Source: Apis mellifera
Lineage: Eukaryota; Arthropoda; Insecta; Hymenoptera; Apidae
Assembly (NCBI RefSeq): GCF_003254395.2
Contig: NC_037651.1
Span: forward strand, 5,135,001-5,199,000
DNA: 64,000 bases
Direction of reading: 5' to 3'
Below the pieces are notes generated by a model. That model did no database searches and was not told the DNA's origin. It saw only the letters and a list, made by a program, of their open reading frames with translations. Both the position numbers and the translations under genes were made by a program. This document shows, piece by piece, positions 43,801-55,900 of this stretch. Position 1 is the first letter of the stretch. The number at the start of each line of letters is the position of its first letter.

Positions 43801-45824
43801 CTTTTAAGAAATTAACAATGGATACGTAAACACGTAAGTTTTGAATTTTTTAATTAAACAATTTGTTAAAGGAAAAAAAAAATAAAACTATTTTTAATTT
43901 ATTTGGAAATAATCTCTTTTGAAAATCTCGTTACCTCGTTATTAAGAATTTTTTAAATAATTTTTTTGATAAAATTTTATTACAATATTTTAGACCCTTT
44001 CTTTGAAACATCCTGTATTATTATTTCCGCTCGATGGAAGAATTCTCGTTATGGCGGATAAACGATACGATTGACAATCGAAACAAAGTTTGCACGCAAA
44101 AACTAAAAAATCATTTCAATCTCATCCCCTTCCCCCTCTCCCTTCTTTCCCTCCCTCTTTTCTTCCGTTATTATTCGCAACGCTCTTCTTTTTTTTTTCT
44201 TTTTCTTTTTTTTTTCACTCTATTTTCTTTTTTTTCCTCCTTTAAAATCTTTCCCTCTCGAAGGATACCTTCGACTCACATTTCGCAACACGCTTGCTCG
44301 AAAAGAAAATTTCTACGCCTCCATGTCCCGTGATGGATCGCGTCACGCTCGATCCACTCGGTTCAGTCCATTTTCATATATATATATATATATATCTATA
44401 TATATATATTTTTTTTTCATTTTTTTTTTCAATTTTTTTTCTTTTTACGATTTTTTCTTTCCACCTATATATTTCACATTGAACAATATCCTCAGTCTCG
44501 ACTGGTCAATGAGCAATACTTTAGAGATCCCGTGATCTCGAAAAAGTCCAAAGGAGAGCAACGTCTGTGTGTGTGTGTGAATGTCTGTGTATTTATGTGT
44601 GTGTGCGTGTGTGTAAATGTTTTTACGTACGTGTGAAATAGAGAGAGAGTTTTTTTTTGTCATGTGTTTGATACTACCGCCTCGATCAATAATTAATATC
44701 TAAATGTATAATCTCTCATGATAATGCGACTTTTTTTTTTTTTTTTTTTATTCTCTTAATATCAGCTAATTGTCTCCTCGAGAATATTACTTTTCTCTTT
44801 TATATATATATATATATATTTTTTTCATTTTTTTTTTTCTTTTTTCATCATTCTTTCAATCTTCTTTTTCTTCTTTTTTTTTCTTTTCTTTTCTTTTCTT
44901 TATCTCTTTCTCCTTCTTCTCTTTTGATTCAATCTCGACTCAATGTCAATCATTGGATTCTTTTTAAATAATAATATATGATCGACATTGATTCGTATTT
45001 TTAATTCCGTTTAGACTGAGGATTTTTTTTTTTTTTTTTTTTTATACACAGGAATCATTTGTTGCATTAACGATTTACTTTACTCAATTATAATTACGTT
45101 ATATTATTTATAAATTTATCCATTCGCATGTAGTTCGTTTAACAGGCCGTGGCTATACAGGGCCCACACTACATTTGGTTTTCATATCCTGTGGCACGCG
45201 GTCTTCCGAAAGTATGTTACAGAGGTGTGTGTATGTGTGTATAATAATAATATATATATACGGTCGCGTAAGAGAGCTTAAATCTTTATTTTACCATTTT
45301 CGTTTTTTCCCGTTGGTTTTTTTTTCTTTTTTTTCTTTTTTATTATGTATATATATATTATATATATATATTCATTCATATATAATATATCTCGTCGACT
45401 ACTTCCTACCGTACCGAGCGTTGTTATTTCGTTGCGCTTTCCTTGGTCTTTTAATGTGGTCATCGAACTTCAGGCACGGATTATTGAAAAGTCTTCTGTC
45501 CAAGTACACTTTGTTCTCGATTTTATATACCCTTTATATATATACCATTCCTTCCTTTCCTTCCACTCTTCTCTTCCAAACACAAGCGTACGAGCGAATC
45601 TCCCAACGAATGCGTGTTCCCCCTCCCTTCTATTCTCGAAATATCGACATAACATCACAAGATATTATTGACGCGAACGTTATACGCTCTTTCACATACT
45701 CGCGATAATATTGACAAAGATGACACGTAATGGCGTACCGCGTGGAAAAATGGTCGCAATAGTACGATCCACGGGGACACGATCCGTCGAGGCGGCTCGA
45801 CCAGACAAGACTTTATGATTAAAT

Positions 45825-45830
45825 TTTATT
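45825..45830 (-). terminator. Candidate GluCl polyadenylation signal
   Basis: AATAAA on the minus strand lies about 125 bases after the stop of the downstream M4-coding segment (45954). Its position fits a transcript that includes that segment, and it would also serve the upstream stop at 46718. Confidence 0.4.
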
Positions 45831-45953
45831 CGACGTAGACTGATATCACCCGCGTATACACCTTTCCACCCCTCTTTCCCCTCTCGATCGTTCTCTCTTC
45901 TGATCCACTACGCGATTAATCCAATCCAATAATGATCTCGATACGCAATAGTC

Positions 45954-46127
45954 TTACTTTTGCATATGAAGATTTTCGTCACCTGCGAACAGATAGGTGG
46001 ACCAATATCCCAAATTGAACAAGATAAACATGAGGGGGAAAGCGATACGCGAGACGAAGTCAATCCCGGCGGTACCTTTCGCTCGGCAGGTGAACCAACG
46101 TCGCGGTAAAAGACCCCAACAGCACCT
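45954..46127 (-). CDS. Second, alternative M4 terminal coding segment of GluCl
   Basis: This frame encodes RCCWGLLPRRWFTCRAKG, then IDFVSRIAFPLMFILFNLG and YWSTYLFAGDENLHMQK with a TAA stop. It aligns with the normal GluCl terminal exon over the Cys-Cys, the SRI..FP block and the tail FNLxYWSTYLF, about 18 of 27 residues identical in M4. Synonymous sites are well diverged, so this is an old copy kept by selection rather than a recent duplication. A pyrimidine-rich stretch ends ACCGAG at 46128, and that acceptor would be phase 0, matching the phase-0 ends at 49053 and 48103. The -3 base of that acceptor is unusual, so the true start is uncertain. A GTAAGA donor-like site overlaps the stop. Confidence 0.6.
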   Translation of the reverse strand, partial: RCCWGLLPRRWFTCRAKGTAGIDFVSRIAFPLMFILFNLGYWSTYLFAGDENLHMQK

Positions 46128-46700
46128 CTCGGTACGAGGAAGCGGAAATCGTTGAAAACGGCGGACATCTTGTGGTGGGGTCGTGCGAACAGTCGCCGCG
46201 GGCGGTGAGGGCGTAGCCCTGCGAGACGCGGTGGGCGAGGGCGAGGGTGAAGGCGAGGGCGAGGGTGAGGATCTCGCAGGGCTTTTGCACGAGTGCCGCG
46301 AACCCCTTGGCGAGCATCGACCGCTACCTTCGACGTTGTGCAACGACGAGAACGAGGGAGATCTCGGTTGCTGTGCTTGATGTATGTGATAACGCGGATG
46401 GTGTTTGTGCCTCTGGTGGTGGTGGTGGTGGTGCGATGGTAACGATTGATGCTGGCCAGATGGCGCGGGCGGCGGTGGCGGCGGCTGTTGCTGCAGGTGT
46501 TGCTGCGACTGCTGTTGCAGGTTAGCGTGTTGATGCTGATAGTGTTGATGATGGAGGCGACAACTGTGGTACGGTGGTTGCGGTTGTTGGTGATGATGGT
46601 GGCGTGGGCGCGAACGATGATGAGGTTTGGCGGTTGTGCTTGTTGTGGTTGTGGTGTGAGAATGATGGGAATGGCCGCGAGCCACGTTCCTTGATCCCAG
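46128..46700 (-). CDS. His/Gln/Pro/Ser-rich open frame joined to the second M4 segment
   Basis: The frame of the downstream M4 copy stays open far upstream through this GC-rich block. It encodes clusters such as HHHHHHQRHKHH, QQQPPPPPPAPSG and SPSPSPSPSP. Mixed synonymous codons (CAA/CAG, CAC/CAT, CCG/CCA/CCC) argue for some coding history. However, GGT and GAGGGC simple repeats lie underneath, and other frames are also open, so openness alone is weak evidence. If used, it would give a very long M3-M4 cytoplasmic loop. A pyrimidine-rich CGCAG|G acceptor candidate lies within it at about 46220. Otherwise it is the 3' UTR of the normal isoform. Confidence 0.3.
46234..46270. repeat. (GAGGGC)n hexamer repeat
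   Basis: This is a short imperfect hexamer array that codes for alternating Ser-Pro on the minus strand in the M4-copy frame. Confidence 0.7.
46413..46432. repeat. (GGT)n triplet repeat
   Basis: This is a GGT run encoding poly-His (CAC codons) on the minus strand in the frame of the downstream M4 copy. Confidence 0.7.
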
Positions 46701-46717
46701 CGCTTCCTCGTCGACGT

Positions 46718-46951
46718 TCACTCGTTCTGCTCTTCCTCCCGAAACAGGTACGTGGACCAGTACGCGAGATTGAAGAAAGCGAATACGATGGGGAAGAAGA
46801 TCCGTGAGATGACGTCGATGCGCTTGGACCTCGTCGGGAACTTGGACAGCCACGACCTGCAGCAGTTTTTTTTTCGTGGTTGCATATGTAATTCGCAGTG
46901 CTGCATCCTATCCACCGACATGGTATCCTCCGGTTGTCGGACCAGAGGTTT
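46718..46951 (-). CDS. GluCl: GluCl normal terminal exon with M4
   Basis: The acceptor is TTTTTTCAG and the exon starts in phase 0 with [18 protein letters not shown]. It continues with [13 protein letters not shown] and [19 protein letters not shown], then the M4 helix ending [19 protein letters not shown] and a TGA. It is close to the fly C-terminus. The exon is markedly GC-richer than the rest of the gene. A CTGCAG|GTCGTG site inside it is a weak alternative donor that might lead to the downstream M4 copy. Confidence 0.95.
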   Translation of the reverse strand, partial: KPLVRQPEDTMSVDRMQHCELHMQPRKKNCCRSWLSKFPTRSKRIDVISRIFFPIVFAFFNLAYWSTYLFREEEQNE

Positions 46952-49900
46952 CTGAAAAAATTACCACGATGTCCGGACATTAGTCGCGCCTTTCTATTCG
47001 CCTTTTCTTTCTTTCTTCGTAAATTATCGATTCTCTTTTTCTCGTCTCAAGATATATAGGGAAGAATGAAAATTATTACTTTTCTTTACAGTGACTCGTT
47101 AACTTTGCCAACGATACTCGACATTTAATTTTAATCGATTCTAAAGTACTTTTATTTAGGAGGAATTATATACTTTCATTAAAATTGAGAAGATATATAA
47201 GAAATATCAAGTTCTACTCCTTGATTTATAAAATTATTTTAATTTTTGTCAATTTTATTATCGATGACGAGTCAACGGGTCACTGTATACGAGATTAAGA
47301 AAATAAGATATATTCGCAAGATATGTATAATTTGTAAAATACTATTCTCCAATAAGAGAAAGTTTTAAGAGGAAAGATCAATTGAGGAAATTTATTCACA
47401 ACTTCGTTTATAACGGAAGTGGATATAACATTTAACATGTAAAGCTAATTGTGGTGCAAGTTTGTAGAAAAGTGTTCTGCACATTTCCTGTGTACATTTC
47501 TTTCTTATATGTACATGCATTATATTCTCACTTTTTTTTATGGAATATTTCACAACAAAAAATGTTGGAGACATTAGGAGAACAATCTAAATTGAAAATA
47601 TTTTTTCTATGGATCTGTTTCTTATCAAGTGATCTAAAATTGTATAAACATGCACATCGTATAATATTCCAATGATATCAAAATGATCTAAAAACACATC
47701 CAACTTTGATTAACGATAATTGAAAAATTTAACTTATATGGAATATGTGAATAAATATAAAAACCTAATAAAAGTTTGTGTATATTCTTCATCGACTTAA
47801 ATGAACTATCATCGAATAAATATTATATTTATTTGTTTTTTCTTACTATGACTGTATAAAATATATCATTCTAGTGTGAATATAAAAGAGCTACCATAAA
47901 ATGTAATGATATCTTTTTTCTACCTATACAATGTAGCAAGCATTTGTCATATAAAAATATAATGTTCATTACCATTAAACTATTATAGCATGTATATCTC
48001 TAGAATGATCAATTATTCAAATGCTGAAAGTCATATTACTGTATGAATGTAAAAATCAAGTTAAAGACATAAAATACTAGACTTTTTAAATGAATTATTT
48101 ACCTGTAGAGAATGTTGAAGTGGTCCATCATATCCGGTCTAGCAGTTTATAATAATAAAAATAAAATAATAGAATGAATGTACGTTGTGACAGCTAGATT
48201 CAGAATTTTTCAATTTATATATACTTCAGGCAATTATACTGTTAAGAAAAAAAAAAAAAAAGAAAAAGAAAAATAATAAAAGATATAACATCTTATGATT
48301 AATGCTCTATGCTTATAAAATATTTTATATGCAAATAATTAAAATATAGAATGATTACTATAAAAAAAAAATGAAAAGAAGCTCATTTCCTCGATAAAAG
48401 CTAATTTTTTTAATCATCGTTTTACCATTGTATACATTGTATTCGAAATGCAGCATTTTATCATTGACCAAAGATGAATGCCGGGAGGAATGTTGCAATC
48501 TTTTTTCTTATTTTACCATTTTATTATGCTATAGAAAATCATATATTTAAAAAAGATAGAATAAAAATAAAGAAATCCATAAGAAATGAAAAAAAATCTA
48601 AAAAGATTCTAATGAATAGTAAAAAAACAAAGAAAATTTATTATTATAAAAAAATATTTGATATAATATAATGAAAATATATAATTTAAAAAAAAAAATA
48701 AAAAAAAAAATAATGTGCTTTTAACATAAAAAAATAAATGAAAAATATATTTAATGAATTAGGTTATCAATTATTCTTAACACGAAATAAGTATCAGAAT
48801 TATATCATCAATGAATCAATGTGCTAATATTTAGGATATTATATATCAAACATTAATAATATGAGATTTACTAAGGAATAAAAAAAAGGAAGACACAATT
48901 TCCATTCTATAGACACTTAAGACAATAGGAACAATAAACACTGTTACTTCTTTTTTTTTTTTTTTTTTTTTTTAGAAAGGGAAGGAAAAGAAAAAGAAGG
49001 TATAAAGAAGCATTTGGGGCTCGAATAACTTATAATATTCTTGTATACTGACCATAGCGAAATTTGACGAATTATCTGGTTCGACTTGATCAGAGGGTAG
49101 ATCCATCGATGTGGATTGTTCCGTTTCAGACGGCGGATATTTTTTCTCTATGTTATCGCTGTGCATGTCGCTCCGCGACGCATAATTTACTAGAGCAAAT
49201 TCGAGGAGAGCGCCGAATACAAAGGTCAAGCATACGCCTGTCCAAATATCGATAGCCTTTGTATAAGAGACTGGTGGCAGTGAGGCATTTATTCCTGACG
49301 TTTGTGTAGCCATCGTCAACAAGGTGGTCACACCTAAATATAAGAATAATTGATCAAAATAAATTAAATAAATAATTGATAATTCCTATTATGAACCTAA
49401 TTCAATCTTAATTAATTGAAATCATCAAAGTAACAATGTAGAATAAAATAAGAAAGATAAATAGATTTATATAATAGTTTTCATAGGTTCATTTTGGAAA
49501 ATTATATTGGCAAAAATTTGATCTCCTTTTTGAATAGGGACATTTACGTCTACTTAAAGGTTACCTAGTGAAACTCGAGCTGGTACAGCACTTTGATCGA
49601 GCCAGAACGATACCCAGGATACAATAACGAGCATGCAGCAGGGAATGTAGATTTGAATAAGATAGTAACTGAATTCTCTCTTGAAGAGCAAGTCAACTTT
49701 CAAGCAGCTGTACTCTCCTGCAAATTGATCAAATCTTTCATTAGCTTTATATATAATAACAGTTTAATATAATATAAAATAAGAAACAAAAATGGACAGT
49801 TCACGGACCAGTATTCGTCTTGCTGTTACAATAATCAGTAAAAAATTTCTCCAACGTGAACCGAGGCAGGTGTAGGTTTTTAACAACTTGGACAGGATCT

Positions 49901-52900
49901 CCTTCCTTCCATAAGAAAACCAAATCATCTGTTGTCCAACCATCTAAAAAAAAATCACATATTAATGAATATCTTTTTCTAAAAGATAAAATTTATATAG
50001 AATAAAAATAAAATCAAATTTCTCTTTGTATTATATTATATTACACATAAGAAATGAATCTATGCTTATAGATTTCTCTTTGTATTATATTATATTACAC
50101 ATTACAAATTTAATATATATTTTTTATTGCATAGTACTTACAACTTGCCATACGCAATGAGCAAACTTGTCGATCCAAGGGGTACAATTTTAAATTCATC
50201 GGACATGATAATGTTAAGGATATCCTGAAATACACGGATATAAGAATAATTTTAAATCATTAAAGGAGAATATTTATGTATCGATTATTATTATTATTAT
50301 TACCGTATACTGTATAGAACGGAACCATTGGGAAAAATACGAATGTACACATTCGGCATAATAATATTGTGAAAATGTCCTTCTTTCTCATTCGAAAAGA
50401 ACAGATCTGGCATCCAAACACGACTCGCATCCGTTAATGTTAAATATTTTAGACGACCTGTAACAAAATTTTACAATATTAGAACGAAAAACGAAATTAG
50501 AAAAGTAGAAAAACATGTACGTAAAATAATTAAAGTTCTGTATACCTCCAAAATCATTAAATCGTAATCGTTCATCCAGCCATTGTTCCCGGAATGTTAA
50601 CTGTACAGAATATTCCTGCAGAGAAGAAAAAAATAAGAACGATTTAATCGAGTGAATCTTGAAATCGTAGCAAAATGAATAGCAAATAAATTATGCTCGA
50701 AATGATCGTTCGAAATTTCTATATATAACGGTTTCTTGAATTAATTGTGAATTAAACAAAGAAATAAGGCAATTGCGAAAGAAATTTCAAAACAGACTTA
50801 GAAAAGAAAATATTTTCGTTTATTCGAAATAAATTTTCCAAGTATTTTCTTTTCTCATTAAAATTCATTAAATATTTCGATTAATTCTTTTAAACGTCCA
50901 ATGTGAAATTTCTATGCAATTTCTTCTTTCTAATCATGAAATCAATCTACGGAAATCAACAAGGAAGAAAAATTAATGAAAATAATATATAGCTGTAAAA
51001 ATTAAAGATTTATTATGCATAATTAACTTTGTATTTTTATGTAATAAATTTGTGGAATTTAAAAATGTAAGTAGAGTAACTTTTATACAATTTTAACAAA
51101 AAATCAATTTGATTTTACTCATTGATTACATAAAAATTATTTTTACTGACCTGATCAACGTTATGAAAAATAAAAGGGGAAAAATACTTAAATATTACAC
51201 TTACTATTAATTTCACAATTGATCACTTATCCCAAATAATCTTTGAAAAAAGAATTTATTTAAAAAAGAAGAAAAAATTCATTAATCTAATAAATCTGAC
51301 AAATTCTTGCAAAGAGATAAATTTATACTCTCAGGTGTATACGATTCAGTATTACACGCCTAACACATTGATAAAGACGGATAGAAACGTGGAGAAATTT
51401 GAAAGACGAAAGAAGAGAGAACAGTAAGCTGCATCAATAAACGTGAACGAGGTCAGTAATTGCGTAACATCAGCATCTTAAAGTCACCGACTGACTTTCT
51501 GAATTTTTCCCCTCGGAAAAATAAAATGATCGGGCAAAGCGTTCCACAAAATATTACAAATGTATATCGGGAGAGATATTGAAATGATTCCACCGAAATC
51601 CATCGAATCGGATTTTCTTCTACATCCGATCGAACGAGAAAATTCTGACAGAATCAAATAAAAGAGAGGTGGGGGGAGAAAAGAAAAATGCCTCTAATAA
51701 AACAAATTAACCAAAGATATCTTTCTCCTCGATGATGATAATAATAATAACTCCTACCTACTCGATCGTACTTTATATCAGCCTTTTAATCGAACGGAAG
51801 TATGCGCTAAGATACCTCTTCGTTCGACTATCTTCAACGCTTCGTGAAAAAGAAACAAAAATAACAATTCAAATAACAATACAATTCAACAAAAATTCGA
51901 TCCTTCCCCCCTCAAACCCAATCACTTTTCACGTTCTTTTTTTTTTTTTCATTTGTCCTTTCAAAAGGCACATCCAACTTTAAACGGACAGTTCTTCGCT
52001 GATAGAACGATAAGAAGGAATCCGCGAAAGATGTTCTGAAGACTGAGAGAGAGAAAAAGAAGGAAGAAGGGGGGCGGAGAGAAAAGAAGAGAAAAAAAAA
52101 AGCCGGAACAAGAAAAAAGATTAACCCTGGACGGTTTTAGAGGTCGTTTCAACGGCAAAGAGCACTTCTGCTCCGACGACGAAAGGTCGTGGCAAATTTT
52201 TTCTTCTCTCTCTCCCTCTATCTCTCTCCGCCCCTTTTTTTTCACCTCCTCCTTCTTCTTTTTTTTGACCACGAAGCGTTAAAGAATCAAGGCCGCGTGG
52301 ATATCTTGCTGGAATGAAAAAGTCTCGTTGCCGGGGAAAAAAAAAATGTGAGGGGCGTAGAGGGATTGTGGACCAAGGAGGGGGTGCTATACGAACAAAC
52401 AATGATGTTGTACGGGTTGTAGTTGTATACACCGCGTTGAAGCAAAATAGTGAAAGACGCATGCAATCGAAGCAACATCGAAGCTAACTACCAGTTAGGC
52501 TAGGAAACAATCTTAAATCTACTCTACTGTACACACTATTGCTACTGTACGTGTCTGAAAAATTATCAAGATATATATATAGAAAGATATATGTATGTAC
52601 ATTGCAAGTGGACAACGCATGCATGTTGGCTCACAGTTTCATTTTATCCTGGCTGGATCTGTCCCTGTTGACGGCATCCTGTCTTATTTATTTATTTATT
52701 TTTTTTTATTGTCTTTTTAAACATTTGTTTATTGCTTGGAAGGGGGGTTAATCCAAAATTTTTTCTTTTCTCTCTGTCATTCTTTGGTGTTTTTTTTATT
52801 TTTGGACTCGAATATCTTTCCTCGATTCTTGGCAGCGTGCTCGGAATGGAAATTAAAATTTAAATCCTTGTTTCGTTTTTTTAATTCGTTTTAAATATAT

Positions 52901-55900
52901 TCTCTTCCTTCTTTTGTTTTTATATCATATCGATTTTGTTCTATTTGATTTTATTTTATTTTTCGTTTATTTTTCGTATCTTTTCTTTTCTCTCTCGACG
53001 ATTAATTTCTGGTTGCGAAATCACTTACCATTATCCACGAGAGTTTCTGAAAATTGAGCAACATGTCGCAAAAGGAGGATTCAAAATGCCTCCGAAATTG
53101 CTGTATTTTTATCTTGTACTCTCTCTTATTTTCCTGTTCCGTTTATTCTCTTAAAAGCGCGATCGCTCGAACCGATATTTTGGTATTTTGTTCCTACTTG
53201 TGTGTCGACAGGTTTTTTTTAAAAAAATTATGACTTGGAATTACGTGGGAAGCACACAGTGATTTGAGAAGAAACACTGTGGCAAAGAGAGAAAAAAAAA
53301 AAAAAAGAAATTTGAAAAATAATCATCTCCTTATACACCTACGTATCAAAGTACGACTAAAAAATTATTACATTAGATTCGTTTTATTTCGAGAAAAAAA
53401 TCCAATCGTTTAAACAACAATCGCTTACTTTTTTTCTTAAGAAATTGTTCAGCACAATTTGTTCGATTATATTTATAACGTATCGAAATAAAAATCAAAA
53501 TTAATTCATCGGATATGTTAAACAAATATATATTACGTATATTGATAACCAATAGTCAAAGTGAAGAATGGTTATATTTTTATATTATTTTCTTTTGAAC
53601 AAATCTTTTATATAATAAAATTTGTAAGAAAAATATTCTTGGTAAAATAATTTGAAAAATTCGTCACCCTCTCTCTCTCTCTCTCTCTCGTTTCGATCGA
53701 CCGAATGATTAATTGATTTTCCTTCTCCCGATTTCTATGCACCTACCTGTTATGTATACGTTGTGTTTATGTGCACGTGTGTGAAAGGTAAAACAGGCGC
53801 ACGACACAGTTCTTTGTTTCACGATACTTAATTATTCGACATCTTTTGATCGATCTGACGTTACGAAAGTGATATATCTTAATAAGAGTTCATTCAGTCC
53901 ATTCACTTTCACTTTCATGAATACATTACACGCAAGTAGTACGAGTCAGCTAATAATCCGACTCTATCGTATTTTCACCGGAATGAAAGAGAATTCTCCC
54001 CCCGAATCTTTCTCAATTCTCTTGTCCCTCAAGAATTAAAATTCATTCTTCTTATATATATACGATAAAAATTTTTGTCAATTTTTTATCATTTGTGAAA
54101 TTTTGAAACAATTCTTTATCATCGAATATCTGTTATTTTGTTATGAATAATTCATAGTTAATCGCTTGAAAAAAATATTATTTCGAAGCCATCCTAAAGT
54201 AACGTATGAGTCAATAACTATATATATAATCCAAAGAATCCAAAGAATTTTTGGGCAAAAAGTATATATGATTAATTATAATGTTATTGTAAGCCAATAT
54301 TGGCTCGAATATATATAGAAAAAAAAAAAGAAAAATTATTTAAAAGTCATCATCGTCGTTCCATTGATTGTTTCGAAGAATTGTATTATATTCGAGCAAT
54401 AGTGAATATTGCAAATATTGCCTAACACACATCTATGAATACGTCCCTGTTTTTATATAATTTCTTTATCATAAATTGGAGGATATTTTTCTCTTAAATA
54501 CTGCTACATGTATATACATATACATATATATATGTATATATATATTTGTGACAGAGAAAGTATAGAAATAAAAAGGAAAGAATAAAATAAAGAAGAAAAA
54601 GAAGAGGAGAAGAGAAAAGACGAAAACAAAGAGAATTAAGAGAAGATCGTCCCACTTGAAACGAACGAGTACATACCATGTCGTCCTTTTAAACCATACG
54701 AAATGTTCCTGCATGGAAAAAGTGATTTTTTTTTTCTTTTTTCTCTGTACATAATACACAATCAAGCCTTTATATTAGCGACGAGCTAAAGCAATATTTT
54801 CCCTCGAATGAGATTCTTTCTTTCCCACCAACAGGAAATAATAATATACAACTCGTTCGAGAAGATTTATAGAATTTTTGAAAATTAATTCTCAAGTTCA
54901 CGCCATGTCGAAATTTGGGGAGTTTTTTACGAAAATTGGGATCATCAATCTGATCCCCTAATTTCGTATTTTTGGAAATTATTTTTAGAGAAATCTTCTG
55001 TAACGAACGATGTTAACGTGGATCAGATTTTGGCGTACGTATTCACTCGAGATATCGCGATATTATCGATTTTCGATTATTACGCCACTTTGAGGATTCT
55101 GACGTGACGTCCGTGATTTTCTATCAGATATGAGCACCTATTAGGGAACTGATCGATGAAATTCGAATTCGAAACCCTCGAAGACGAAGGCGATTTATAT
55201 GATCTGATGATGTATGGACGACATTGGAATAGAGAGAGAATAGATAGACAGATGTAGAAGAGAGACAGGTAAGAAAAGATAGATGACCTGGGCGTAAAAA
55301 AAAAAGAGAGAGATCGAATGAATAAGGAGAAGGAAGGGGATTACTTTTTGAGATGTACGCTCCTGTTTATTAAATATTAGAACATTTATGGGAAATACGA
55401 TCTTTTATTACCAATTATTAAAATTCGTTTTCGTAACATTGAATAAATCGTAATTTCTTTTCTTTAATTTTAATTTTAAAAGTATTTTGTATTCGTGCAA
55501 TGCGAAAGATCGTATTTAATCAACGTGATTTTTTTTTTAAAGCGTTCTAATATTTAAACATGGAGATGTACATATATATACACACACCACTAAGAAAAAA
55601 TTTGAAAGATCCTTAAAGGATATACGTGAAGAAAAAATAAATTAATTATTTTATTTAATAATAGCAATTGTCAATTTCATTTCATACGGAATAATAAATT
55701 TAATTAAACTTAATCTAACAACTTGATCTTGATATCATTATACATTTTCAAACTGAATAATAAATTTATGAAAGAGAGAATATTATGTAGAATCATCTGA
55801 TAGAGCGAAATATAAGAGAAAAAAATATATATACAGAAGAGAATGCGATTAGAATAATCCACGAAACATTTTTTTCAAAATAAAAATTATCGTACAGAAA

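Larger units (their letters stand above)
39241..45824. other. Pyrimidine-rich, low-complexity spacer between GluCl and RPB5
   Basis: No gene is supported. From about 40100, and most densely from 42000 to 45400, the plus strand carries many T-runs and TTC/CT-rich tracts. Open frames here are Phe/Ser-rich artefacts. It holds (GA)n at 40775-40802, (TA)n at 44376-44409 and (TG)n at about 44565-44615. The right part could be distal 3' UTR of GluCl, in which case the tracts would be A-rich in the RNA. Confidence 0.55.

Noticed and set aside
45908..46717. Stop-codon readthrough of the normal GluCl TGA at 46718
   Set aside because: The frame after the TGA stays open for a while, but it is not the frame of the second M4 copy and encodes nothing recognisable.
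46522..46980. 152-codon minus-strand open frame over the GluCl terminal exon
   Set aside because: It is a third-frame shadow of the GluCl terminal exon and of the GC-rich block after it; no channel homology in that frame.
53000..53100. ATG|GTAAGT donor resembling an exon-3 cassette end
   Set aside because: The only nearby acceptor gives an 18-base piece that breaks frame, and the upstream translation has no VN.F.RSI core.
54660..54720. 32-base micro-exon candidate between CATGCAG and ATG|GTATGT
   Set aside because: The phase would fit, but the required frame meets a TAA inside it.
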